Assembly: GCA_016185955.1 (NCBI GenBank)
Contig: JACPMQ010000002.1
Coordinates: 1 to 11,142 of the forward strand
Length of the DNA stretch: 11,142 bases
From: Candidatus Woesearchaeota archaeon
GTDB taxonomy: Archaea; Nanobdellota; Nanobdellia; Woesearchaeales; GW2011-AR4
Reading direction: 5' to 3'
This document shows, piece after piece, positions 5,217 through 11,142 of this stretch. The notes under the pieces were generated by a model that was given only the letters and a program-made list of their open reading frames with translations, searched no databases and was not told the DNA's origin. The position numbers were made by a program, and so were the translations under genes. Each line of letters opens with the position of its first letter. Positions within the stretch are counted from its first letter, which is position 1.

Positions 5217-6632
5217 TTAAACTCGCATCTTCTTTGTTTTTCTCTTTTTTAATTTTCTCTGCAGGATAAAAAACTGCTTTTGCGGTATTAACACAATTTT
5301 TGACGCATAGCTTGTAAAGCTGTATATACTAACAAAAAATGATACAGTCTTTAATGTTTTCATTCTGTCAAGTGTATCATTCACATTTTTTGCTTCAGGC
5401 TCGTATAGCTTTGACACTAAAGGTATGCACATCACCCTTAAAATAAATGAAGCAAGAAAAACATATTTTAATGGAGGGAAAAAATTTACAGAAAAGCCGT
5501 TTCCTATTAAAGATGCTATTATGCCGCCAAAAATAGGCCCGAATGAAGATGCAAGCCCTGTTAAAGATGAAAATGCCGCAAGGTAATATGCATCATATTT
5601 CTTTGGCGCGGATTTAAACAAAAGCTGCCCTAAGGAAATATCAACTGAGGCATATGAAATTGCAGCCACTATGAAAATAGGCATAATCAAAAAATAATTT
5701 CCCTTATCAATAAAGAGAAATGCCAATGGCACAGCGCTTGTGACAGTCGTTGAAATTACAAGCAAAGGCTTTGCTCCAAATGAATCTGCAATTTTTCTCC
5801 ATACACCCAAGCCGTAAATCCTGGCTAGAGCATCTATTATCAAAAATAATGACACAACAAAAAAGCCCAATGACAAATCCTTAAGCATATAAACAAGAAA
5901 AAAAGGAGAAGCGACATTAATTGCAAAGCCCCACAACAAGCCAAACCTTAGAAACTGCTTAAAATTTTTGTCATTGAGTGGCTTGGACAGCCTTTCAAAA
6001 AATTTTTTAGGGCTTATGGCTTTGATTTTTTTCCTGCTGTCAGGAATATTGATTAAGTACAATAAAGCTATTAAGCCGAATATTAACGCAAAGAAAAACA
6101 AGTAGCCATAGGTTTTAAGGCTTCGATATTTGTCAAGCATATAAGAGCCTAAAAGATACGCAAAAATGCCGCTGGCAGTCGCATACATGTTCCTTTTTCC
6201 AAAAAATCTCGCAAGCCTTTCCAAAGGCACTATATCCTTCATCCAGCTTAAAAGGGCAAGATTTCCTATTGAGCTGAAAAGGCTTGAAAGCAGCAATATT
6301 GCCATAAGCAAGAAAATATTTTTTCCATTGCCAAAAAGCTCAAATGCCATCAAAACAATAAGAATCCATAATGCTCTGCCAAAAAACAAGCTTAAAATTG
6401 CAGTTTTTTTCTTTGTTCCCGTAACTTCGAGCATAAATGCAGAAAAAAGCTGCAATAAGTTAGTAAACAGGGGTATAGCAAGAATAATGCCTAATTCAAG
6501 ATTATTTGCTCCCAAAGCCAATGCAAATCCAATAAGAAAAGCTCCGTTTAGAAGGGTAAAATTAGCATAAGAGAAGCCACCTTCCATATAGAGCTTATTT
6601 TTAAGCTGAAAATAGTATTTTTTAAGAGGCAT
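5217..6632 (-). CDS. Major facilitator superfamily transporter
   Basis: A 471-aa membrane protein with about twelve hydrophobic segments in two halves, separated by a basic loop near residues 200-225 (DSRKKIKAISPKKFFERLSK), typical of a 12-TM MFS carrier. The cytoplasmic loop WMKDIVPLERLARFFGKRN (130-148) resembles the loop 4-5 motif of a drug/sugar-type MFS subgroup. The C-terminus is long and very basic (ending KRKTKKMRV), which suggests a cytoplasmic tail. The substrate cannot be inferred. The start at 6632 is supported by a minus-strand TATA element about 29 bp upstream; the alternative Met16 has no such support. It is a single gene: the HAD gene upstream has its own start 84 bp away and may or may not be co-transcribed. 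Confidence 0.85.
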   Translation of the reverse strand: MPLKKYYFQLKNKLYMEGGFSYANFTLLNGAFLIGFALALGANNLELGIILAIPLFTNLLQLFSAFMLEVTGTKKKTAILSLFFGRALWILIVLMAFELFGNGKNIFLLMAILLLSSLFSSIGNLALLSWMKDIVPLERLARFFGKRNMYATASGIFAYLLGSYMLDKYRSLKTYGYLFFFALIFGLIALLYLINIPDSRKKIKAISPKKFFERLSKPLNDKNFKQFLRFGLLWGFAINVASPFFLVYMLKDLSLGFFVVSLFLIIDALARIYGLGVWRKIADSFGAKPLLVISTTVTSAVPLAFLFIDKGNYFLIMPIFIVAAISYASVDISLGQLLFKSAPKKYDAYYLAAFSSLTGLASSFGPIFGGIIASLIGNGFSVNFFPPLKYVFLASFILRVMCIPLVSKLYEPEAKNVNDTLDRMKTLKTVSFFVSIYSFTSYASKIVLIPQKQFFILQRKLKKRKTKKMRV

Positions 6633-6656
6633 AGCTTTTTGAAAGCTTAGCTTATG

Positions 6657-6668
6657 ATAAATATTTTA
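6657..6668 (-). promoter_or_regulatory. TATA box for the MFS gene
   Basis: On the minus strand TAAAATATTTAT is centred about 29 bp before the ATG at 6632, predicting a leaderless transcript. Confidence 0.55.
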
Positions 6669-6715
6669 TGTTTTTGTAAAGTAAGCCTTTGCAAAAAGCC
6701 TAAATAAGGAATAGG

Positions 6716-7321
6716 TTATAACTTTACTTTATAATTTTTCAAATCCTGCTTCAATTTTCCAAAGTTTTTGTATTGCAAGCTTTTTATCCCAAATAATTTT
6801 GCTGTTGCAACAAATTTAGATATGTCATCAATATAGATTATGTCCCATGGAAATGCTCTGCATTTTTTCAATGCTTCTAAGTAAATCAAAGGATTTGGCT
6901 TTGCGCATCCAACCTTGTAAGATAATACAAATTCATTGAAGATGTTAAGAACCTTATATTTGCTTTTTATATAATTGAAGTGCATTTCATCTGTATTTGA
7001 TAATAATACAAGCTTATAATTTTTCTTAAGCCTGTATAGAAGTTTTTCCATATCTTTGTTCAATCCATAAAAGCAAGAGCGCCATATTCTTTTAAACTGA
7101 TTAAAATTCATGTTTAAATTCAAATTACTCTTAAAATCCTCAAAAAGCTGTTTAGGGCTTATTCTGCCTTTGTCAAATTTTTTTCTTGCCCTAGAATTAA
7201 TAAAAAAATTGTGTATCTCATCTTTATTTTTATTGCTGAATTTTTCCAACCCCTCTGTAATTTTTTTGTGGTCTACAAAAACTATCACATTTCCAAGGTC
7301 GCATAGTATTGTTTTTGCCAT
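6716..7321 (-). CDS. HAD-superfamily hydrolase (subfamily IA, YihX-like)
   Basis: A 201-aa haloacid-dehalogenase-like hydrolase, probably a small-molecule phosphatase. Motif I is LCDLGNVIV (6-14) with nucleophile Asp8. As in the FDLGNV (YihX-like) members, the position two residues later is Gly rather than the usual second Asp. Motif II is LLSNTDE (106-112), the motif III lysine is Lys141 in GCAKPNP, and motif IV is IIYIDDI (161-167) with Asp165/Asp166. The helical cap lies at about 16-90. The frame is open for 40 codons further upstream, to 7441, but those codons run through the palindrome cluster and have no family similarity, so Met at 7321 is chosen. No clear Shine-Dalgarno site is visible. 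Confidence 0.87.
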   Translation of the reverse strand: MAKTILCDLGNVIVFVDHKKITEGLEKFSNKNKDEIHNFFINSRARKKFDKGRISPKQLFEDFKSNLNLNMNFNQFKRIWRSCFYGLNKDMEKLLYRLKKNYKLVLLSNTDEMHFNYIKSKYKVLNIFNEFVLSYKVGCAKPNPLIYLEALKKCRAFPWDIIYIDDISKFVATAKLFGIKSLQYKNFGKLKQDLKNYKVKL

Positions 7322-7371
7322 AAGATTTATTTGACTGTTGTCATCACTATCTACGCAAATAGCTTTTATTT

Positions 7372-7491
7372 TGATACCAAAGCGGTGGCTCGTGAAAATT
7401 CCGCCGCTTTTAGCGGTGGAATTTTCGGAGGCATTCGCCACCGCTTTGGCTTTTTTTGGAAATAGTCCTTACTTGTATAGATATGGTATCA
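7372..7491. repeat. E4: nested palindrome cluster between divergent genes
   Basis: Three nested inverted repeats. Outermost are TGATACCA (7372-7379) and TGGTATCA (7484-7491). Next are CCAAAGCGGTGGC (7377-7389) and GCCACCGCTTTGG (7437-7449). Innermost is a 15-bp stem, 7394-7408 with 7412-7426, containing one G.T pair and loop TTT. AGCGGTGG or its complement appears in all four inner arms, alternating in orientation. A run of seven T follows the outer arm (7451-7457). No 8-bp target duplication is visible, so I do not call it a transposed element. It sits between the divergent HAD and nadE genes and could be a regulator-binding site, a transcription barrier or a degenerate element. Confidence 0.85.
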
Positions 7492-7499
7492 TTTAAAAA

Positions 7500-7510
7500 G
7501 TTTTTTAAAG
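7500..7510 (+). promoter_or_regulatory. TATA box for nadE
   Basis: GTTTTTTAAAG is centred about 27 bp before the ATG at 7533, consistent with a leaderless transcript. The palindrome cluster ends 9 bp upstream of it, where an activator or repressor might act. Confidence 0.5.
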
Positions 7511-7532
7511 AAAAATTTGTTTCTGACAGTGT

Positions 7533-8306
7533 ATGGATAATGAAAAACTGAAAGTTGCTTATGACAGCCTTATCTCAGGGATAAAAGAATATTTTGGCAA
7601 GTGCGGCTATAAAAAGGCTGTCATTGGATTAAGCGGTGGAATTGACTCTTCATTAAGCGCAAAGCTTGTTGCAGATGCTCTTGGGAAGGAAAATGTATAT
7701 GGGTTGGTAATGCCCCTAAAAGGCTTAAGCTCGCAGGAAAATATTAATGATGCTGTTGAATTATGCAAATGGATTGGCATCAAATATTTTATAGTTTATA
7801 TCAATGAATTCCTGAGGGGCTTTGAGAGCTTAGAGTGGAAGCAGAGCAAGATAGCAAAGATGAATGCTGCATCAAGAGTAAGAGCAGTAATTCTTTATAA
7901 TTACGCAAACACCCATGATGCTCTTGTAATTGGCACTTCAAATAAAACGGAAATAATGCTTGGCTACTTCACAAAATATGGAGACGGAGCAGTTGACATA
8001 GAAGTTATTGGGGATTTATTCAAGACAGATGAAAGGGAGCTTGCGGGGTTTTTAGGAATTCCCAAAAAGATAATCAATAAGGTTCCTACAGCAGAGCTTT
8101 ATCATGGGCAGACAGATGAGCAAGAATTGGGAGTTCCTTATGACGAGCTTGATAAAATATTAAAATTGCACGAGAAAGGGCTTTCTGCCCAAGAAATTTC
8201 CAAAAAAGGATTTGACAGCAAAATTGTTGGAAGCATTTTTGAAAGAATAAAGAATAACGAGCATAAGAGGAAAATGCCTCCAACGGTCAAAGTTTCTTTA
8301 GAGTGA
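7533..8306 (+). CDS. nadE: NAD synthetase, ammonia-dependent type
   Basis: A 257-aa NAD+ synthetase. It adenylates nicotinic acid adenine dinucleotide with ATP and amidates it to NAD+, the last step of NAD synthesis, in the cytosol. The PP-loop ATP motif SGGIDSS is at 34-40. Other family blocks are MNAASRVRAVILYNYAN (110-126), GTSNKTE (134-140), GYFTKYGDGAVDI (144-156), LFKT (162-165), PTAEL..GQTDEQELGVPY (185-203) and KRKMPP (245-250). There is no N-terminal nitrilase/glutaminase domain, so ammonia is the expected nitrogen donor, as in short archaeal enzymes. The length is normal. NadM, which makes its substrate, is 1.5 kb downstream on the same strand but in a separate unit. Confidence 0.97.
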   Translation: MDNEKLKVAYDSLISGIKEYFGKCGYKKAVIGLSGGIDSSLSAKLVADALGKENVYGLVMPLKGLSSQENINDAVELCKWIGIKYFIVYINEFLRGFESLEWKQSKIAKMNAASRVRAVILYNYANTHDALVIGTSNKTEIMLGYFTKYGDGAVDIEVIGDLFKTDERELAGFLGIPKKIINKVPTAELYHGQTDEQELGVPYDELDKILKLHEKGLSAQEISKKGFDSKIVGSIFERIKNNEHKRKMPPTVKVSLE

Positions 8307-8354
8307 TTGAAGTTAGCTTATTGCTTATTCTTATTGGAATAAATTTTTCAGGAG

Positions 8355-8370
8355 TTTATTTAAAAAAATA
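8355..8370 (+). promoter_or_regulatory. TATA box for the methyltransferase gene
   Basis: TTTATTTAAAAAAATA is centred about 26 bp before the ATG at 8387, consistent with a leaderless start and independent expression from nadE. Confidence 0.5.
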
Positions 8371-8386
8371 GGTTTGGAAAAAAATA

Positions 8387-9133
8387 ATGGGAATTGTTTA
8401 TGTTCAAACTCAAGATGGGACACCACTCCAATTAATTCGAGACAGAACTTTGGAGGAATATTGTAAACATTTTAGGCATCAAGGCGATGACTTAGTAACT
8501 ATCCTCTTAAAGCTTGCTCAAGTAAAAGATACAGTTGCTTTTTATGACATAGGTTGTGGAGAAGGTTGTGTAGCTAAAAGTTTGCATGAAAATTTGAAAG
8601 AAAGAGCAGAAAGACTCGGTCTAGATGGGGATTTGGCAAACAAAGTGACTTACATTGGCATGGACTTAGAGTGCGGAAATTATTGGGTAGCATCCGACAA
8701 AAAAAAATTTTACAGAGGCGATATTTTGGATATTTTAAAAGAGAATAGTGCTCAATTGCCCCCAATTGATTTAGGAGTCAGCCTTTTTGTATTTCCATAT
8801 ATTAGCCGTAAATTAGAAACATTAGAAGCTTTAATAAAGATGTTAAATAGGGGTGATGGATTGGGCATATTACTAATAGAACCTTTTAACAATCACCAGC
8901 TAGTATTTTTGGACGGAAGTGAAGAAAGACCATTGACAGTGGCCGAATCATTATCAGGAGGATTTGAAATAATATACCCAAATGGATCGGAATTGCGTTT
9001 AGTAGCCAAACGTGGTGAAACAACACCTTTAAATGTTAATCTTGCAAAGACTGAATGTGATTTTTGGCAATTTTCAAAGGGAGGTTTAATAGGCTACCCC
9101 GGCCAAAAAATTTCTTATTATCAAAGGGTGTAG
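8387..9133 (+). CDS. Class I SAM-dependent methyltransferase-like protein, substrate unknown
   Basis: A 248-aa protein with a Rossmann-type methyltransferase pattern. Motif I is FYDIGCGEG (52-60). The acidic end of strand 2 is YIGMDLE (89-95, Asp93). GD is at 111-112 after a short acidic/basic helix, and the motif IV-like strand is DLGVSLFVFPYI (128-139). No target-recognition domain or rRNA/tRNA/DNA-specific motif (such as NPPY) is visible, so the substrate could be small-molecule, protein or RNA. The C-terminal ~75 residues are beta-rich without a recognised domain. Several CGN arginine codons (CGA, CGT) are used, where most neighbouring genes use almost only AGA/AGG, a mild sign of a different origin. 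The start is supported by the TATA spacing. Confidence 0.72.
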   Translation: MGIVYVQTQDGTPLQLIRDRTLEEYCKHFRHQGDDLVTILLKLAQVKDTVAFYDIGCGEGCVAKSLHENLKERAERLGLDGDLANKVTYIGMDLECGNYWVASDKKKFYRGDILDILKENSAQLPPIDLGVSLFVFPYISRKLETLEALIKMLNRGDGLGILLIEPFNNHQLVFLDGSEERPLTVAESLSGGFEIIYPNGSELRLVAKRGETTPLNVNLAKTECDFWQFSKGGLIGYPGQKISYYQRV

Positions 9134-9321
9134 CATTCCAATCCAATACTCTAAAGCTTTGAGATAAAGTTTTTTAAATGATAGCGCAATTTTCCTTATA
9201 CCCCTGAATTTGCAGAAATGTCGCTATAATGTTTGATAATCTGGGCATTGATATGCTTGCCAATAAGCATTAACTTTTTTTATAAATCACTTTACATTAT
9301 AAATCATAAAATCTTCAATTT

Positions 9322-9669
9322 CTAGTTCAACGAAACATAATCAAACGTTCTCTTTTTTGGCTGCTCAAGGACAATATAATCTACACAATGAGGGTCTATA
9401 TCATAAGGATACCCTACTTTTTTTCCTAATTCAATGCCTCTTGCATTATAGTCTTTTGCTAACTCTCTTAATGACTCTGCATTTTGTCCTAACTCTGACA
9501 ATACCCTTAAACCATACAAAAAAGTTCCTTTATCCAAAGTTCCTTTAACAATATCTGTTATCTGAGAAGATACATCTAATGATGATAATGATCCTTTAGT
9601 TAGCCTTTCTTCCAACATCAAAATATCACGGACTCTGTTGTCTAATACATTCTTTTCTGTTGTGTTCAT
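9322..9669 (-). CDS. Unknown small protein (115 aa)
   Basis: No family recognised. It is a predicted mostly helical, soluble protein: residues 1-75 form likely amphipathic helices (VLDNRVRDILMLEERL; LYGLRVLSELGQNAESLRELAKDYNARGIELGKK). A short C-terminal strand-rich tail follows (VDYIVLEQ, TFDYVSL). There is no signal peptide, membrane helix or zinc motif. A convincing TATA element lies about 29 bp upstream of the ATG, and the gene is divergent from nadM with a 111-bp gap. Coding status is likely, given the unbroken frame, good promoter spacing and plausible composition, but it is not proven. Confidence 0.65.
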   Translation of the reverse strand: MNTTEKNVLDNRVRDILMLEERLTKGSLSSLDVSSQITDIVKGTLDKGTFLYGLRVLSELGQNAESLRELAKDYNARGIELGKKVGYPYDIDPHCVDYIVLEQPKKRTFDYVSLN

Positions 9670-9692
9670 TTTTAAACTAAATTTTAAAACAG

Positions 9693-9704
9693 AATATAAA
9701 TATT
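9693..9704 (-). promoter_or_regulatory. TATA box for the 115-aa gene
   Basis: On the minus strand the ATATTTATATTC element is centred about 29 bp before the ATG at 9669. Confidence 0.55.
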
Positions 9705-9747
9705 TTTGACAAAAAAATTCTCTTTGGAATAAATATTAAATATTCAA

Positions 9748-9760
9748 TAAATTTAAAAAC
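9748..9760 (+). promoter_or_regulatory. TATA box for nadM
   Basis: TAAATTTAAAAAC is centred about 27 bp before the ATG at 9781, predicting a leaderless mRNA. Another AT-rich element near 9729-9742 is too far upstream. Confidence 0.5.
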
Positions 9761-9780
9761 CTCAACAAAAAAATAATATT

Positions 9781-10269
9781 ATGAAGCGCGCTCTTTTCAT
9801 CGGAAGATTCCAGCCATTTCATTTAGGGCATTTGGAAGACATAAAAAATATGCTTAAAGAAGTTGACGAGCTTGTTATAGGGGTTGGAAGCAGCAATGAA
9901 AAGCATACTAAAAAAAATCCTTTTACTGCAGAGGAAAGAATAGAGATGATAAATTTGGTGCTTCCAAATAATAATATAAGCAGCTACACAGTCTTTCCAA
10001 TACCTGATTTTCATAACGACGAAAAATGGGTGGAGCATATAGAAACTTTAGTTCCGAAATTCAATGTTGTTTATACAGGCAACAAGTGGACGGAAAGATG
10101 CTTCAAAAATAAAGGCTATAAAGTGAGAAAAGTCAATATTCTTAAAGGCATAAGCAGCACAAAGATAAGAAATAATATTTTAAAGGATAAAGAATGGAAA
10201 ACTATGGTGCCAAAGGAAATTGCGAATTTTCTGGAAAAGATTAATGCTAAGAAAAGATTGAAAAAATAG
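9781..10269 (+). CDS. nadM: Nicotinamide-nucleotide adenylyltransferase, archaeal type
   Basis: A 162-aa archaeal NMN/NaMN adenylyltransferase. It joins the mononucleotide and ATP to give NAD+ or deamido-NAD+, the latter being the NadE substrate. The nucleotidyltransferase fingerprint GRFQPFHLGHL is at 8-18, with the HxGH motif at 14-17. GVGSSNEKHTKKNPFTAEER (34-53) and PDFH...WVEHI (75-87) follow. VVYTGN is at 96-101, and the C-terminal ISSTKIR (124-130) is the second ATP-binding signature. Length and motif order match archaeal NadM, not bacterial NadD. The last ten residues are lysine-rich. It is convergent with the DoxX gene, with only 23 bp between them. Confidence 0.96.
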   Translation: MKRALFIGRFQPFHLGHLEDIKNMLKEVDELVIGVGSSNEKHTKKNPFTAEERIEMINLVLPNNNISSYTVFPIPDFHNDEKWVEHIETLVPKFNVVYTGNKWTERCFKNKGYKVRKVNILKGISSTKIRNNILKDKEWKTMVPKEIANFLEKINAKKRLKK

Positions 10270-10292
10270 CAAAACTAAAAGAATATTAAAGT

Positions 10293-10685
10293 TTAAATTG
10301 TCCAGCTAAAGGGCCATGGAACAGGAAATGCCAAAAGCATCAATGTGTAGCCAAGCAATGCCATATTCTTCATAAAGTTAATCATATCCATCATCTTTTG
10401 TTCCTGAGGCACTGCCCAAAAATTATGCATTATAAATGTTGTAAACAAAAGGAATACTGCTATCAGCCCAATTCCATAGTAAGGATAAACTCCCAGCAAC
10501 AAGCTTAATCCGCCTAAAAGCAGCATAATTCCAGTTAATAGGACTGCGAGCGCGGGCATTGGAACATTTTTTGATTTTGCATAGCCCGCCATCATATCTT
10601 TTTTTGTAAAATGGTTTATGCCGCTCATTATATAATAAATCCCTACAATAATTCTTCCAGCCAAAAACCATATTTCATATGCCAT
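10293..10685 (-). CDS. DoxX-like four-helix membrane protein
   Basis: A 130-aa integral membrane protein of the DoxX/YphA type. The first helix contains GRIIVGIYYIMSGINHF (10-26), and the loop AYAKSKNVPMPALAVLLTG (34-52) is a hallmark of the family. Helices 2 and 3 are about 44-65 and 68-87. HNFWAVP (87-93) is the conserved linker, and helix 4 is about 106-124 after FMKNMALLGY. Family members are quinone- or thiol-linked membrane proteins of uncertain function (DoxD/DoxX of thiosulfate:quinone oxidoreductase is the namesake). Nothing here fixes a role. The start is supported by a TATA element about 27 bp upstream. Confidence 0.87.
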   Translation of the reverse strand: MAYEIWFLAGRIIVGIYYIMSGINHFTKKDMMAGYAKSKNVPMPALAVLLTGIMLLLGGLSLLLGVYPYYGIGLIAVFLLFTTFIMHNFWAVPQEQKMMDMINFMKNMALLGYTLMLLAFPVPWPFSWTI

Positions 10686-10704
10686 ACTAAATGTGGTTTG
10701 CGTC

Positions 10705-10719
10705 TTTTATATTTAAATT
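10705..10719 (-). promoter_or_regulatory. TATA box for the DoxX-like gene
   Basis: On the minus strand AATTTAAATATAAAA is centred about 27 bp before the ATG at 10685. Element E5 begins 13 bp further upstream. Confidence 0.55.
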
Positions 10720-10731
10720 TTTTGGAGAAAA

Positions 10732-10939
10732 GTAACTGCTAACAGGACTTTGTTTGATAAGAGGGGTTTTTGCGAAAGTCTAATCCGTGCTTGTGCGGAG
10801 CCTTAACTTACCTCTCAACCTCGCAATGCTGCGGCATTGCTCAGGTCGCTTATAACAATCCTGTGGAACTTTTCTGAATTGGCAATTGCGCACAAGCACC
10901 GACTTTCGCAAAAACCCTTTATGCTATGTTAGCAGTTAC
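10732..10939. mobile_element. E5: MITE-like element, TIR type B, with its own palindromic core
   Basis: A 208-bp element with a perfect 13-bp terminal inverted repeat, GTAACTGCTAACA (10732-10744) and its complement (10927-10939). It is flanked by a perfect 8-bp target-site duplication GGAGAAAA (10724-10731 and 10940-10947). Inside are further nested inverted repeats: 17 bp GGGTTTTTGCGAAAGTC (10764-10780) with 10901-10917; 11 bp GTGCTTGTGCG (10787-10797) with 10889-10899; and a central 7-bp hairpin GCAATGC (10823-10829) with 10834-10840. The ends are those of E3; the core is unrelated to E1-E3. It is inserted immediately 3' of the tRNA gene, so the duplication copies the tRNA's T-rich trailer. 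No coding capacity. Confidence 0.92.
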
Positions 10940-10947
10940 GGAGAAAA

Positions 10948-11035
10948 AGCCCTCAAGGGGATTTGCACCCCCGACCTGTAGCTTACGAGGTTCGGCTTAA
11001 AAATTCTACCGCTCCAGCTACTGAGCTATGAGGGC
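10948..11035 (-). tRNA. tRNA-Thr(CGU) with a 15-nt intron
   Basis: On the minus strand a cloverleaf is visible. The acceptor is GCCCTCA (11029-11035) with TGAGGGC (10949-10955), and discriminator T73 at 10948. The D stem is GCTC/GAGC, the variable loop AGGTC, and the T stem GGGGG/CCCCT closes loop TGCAAAT. The 3' exon reads CTCGTAA followed by GCTAC, giving anticodon CGU. The 5' strand of the anticodon stem is GTAG, and removing 10991-11005 supplies the fifth pair (GTAGC/GCTAC). Mature length is then 73 nt without CCA, which is not encoded. U73 is usual for archaeal tRNA-Thr. The exact intron borders are inferred: an alternative split gives a UUU anticodon but a mismatched stem. The T loop has G instead of U at position 55, and the D loop is short. 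Confidence 0.85.
10991..11005 (-). other. Putative non-canonical tRNA intron (position 30/31)
   Basis: The 15 nt AATTTTTAAGCCGAA (minus strand) interrupt the 5' half of the anticodon stem. This is unlike the usual archaeal 37/38 site. I could not draw a clean bulge-helix-bulge by eye. Confidence 0.5.
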
Positions 11036-11054
11036 GTAAACTAAATCTATACTC

Positions 11055-11087
11055 ACGGACAAAAATTTTTATACAATAGTTGTCCGT
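11055..11087 (-). promoter_or_regulatory. tRNA-Thr promoter framed by an 8-bp inverted repeat
   Basis: On the minus strand TTGTATAAAAATTT (within 11064-11077) is a TATA element about 35 bp before the tRNA 5' end. It is bracketed by ACGGACAA (11055-11062) and TTGTCCGT (11080-11087), a perfect 8-bp inverted repeat. Confidence 0.5.
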
Positions 11088-11098
11088 TCGTAACAGCG

Positions 11099-11139
11099 GA
11101 AAATCCAAAAAAGGATTTTCTAGGTTTGCTAGCGCAAAC
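11099..11139. repeat. Two small hairpins at the window edge
   Basis: GAAAATCC (11099-11106) and GGATTTTC (11113-11120) enclose six A. GTTTGC (11124-11129) and GCAAAC (11134-11139) enclose TAGC. They may be the edge of another palindromic element that continues beyond the window. Confidence 0.5.
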
Positions 11140-11142
11140 TAA

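Noticed and set aside
6166..6570. 134-aa plus-strand frame inside the MFS gene
   Set aside because: It is antisense to a clear 12-TM transporter and has no protein-like features.
7322..7441. N-terminal extension of the HAD protein
   Set aside because: Those 40 codons cross the palindrome cluster and show no family similarity. The HAD motif I starts right after the Met at 7321.
9134..9321. Another palindromic element after the methyltransferase gene
   Set aside because: Only short imperfect repeats are visible (ATAGCG/CGCTAT, and ATGCTT/AAGCAT near 9252-9270), with no terminal repeats or target duplication.

Overview
The window reads as archaeal chromosome, most likely from a small-genome DPANN-type lineage (Woesearchaeota/Pacearchaeota-like). 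The rank below domain is my inference. Supporting features: AT-rich genes; TATA boxes about 26-29 bp upstream of most start codons, implying leaderless mRNAs; archaeal-type NadM and short ammonia-type NadE; an AK6/Fap7-like kinase; an NFACT protein; a CTP-dependent lipid-kinase-like protein; and a tRNA-Thr with U73 and an intron.

Layout. 1-251: a 204-bp inverted-repeat element (E1). 252-578: a gene-free, hairpin-rich stretch, then a decamer tandem repeat and a promoter. 579-3519, + strand: AK6/Fap7-like kinase, overlapping aspartate aminotransferase, a probable decayed ORF, and an NFACT protein that ends after its coiled coil. 3556-3763: a second inverted-repeat element (E2). 3808-4401 (+): SEC59/DGK1-type membrane kinase, convergent with an unknown 153-aa gene. 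4890-5121: a third element (E3). 5217-6632 (-): MFS transporter. 6716-7321 (-): HAD hydrolase. 7372-7491: a palindrome cluster between divergent promoters. 7533-8306 (+): NadE. 8387-9133 (+): methyltransferase. 9322-9669 (-): unknown 115-aa gene. 9781-10269 (+): NadM. 10293-10685 (-): DoxX-like protein. 10732-10939: a fourth element (E5), abutting tRNA-Thr(CGU) at 10948-11035 (-).

How the genes fit together. NadM and NadE catalyse the last two steps of NAD synthesis. AK6/Fap7 and NFACT both act around the ribosome (assembly and quality control). The rest are transport, lipid or unknown functions, mostly as single genes with their own promoters.

The most striking content is a set of non-coding, MITE-like palindromic elements that carry no transposase. 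E1, E2 and E3 share a ~145-bp palindromic core with conserved arms and a variable loop. E1 and E2 frame that core with one terminal inverted repeat (17 bp, GGCTCAG...). E3 frames the same core with a different one (GTAACTGCTAACA), which E5 uses around an unrelated palindromic core. E3 and E5 have 8-bp target-site duplications. E1 and E2 are inverted relative to each other, and their 8-bp flanks are exchanged in exactly the pattern expected if the 3.3-kb segment between them was inverted.
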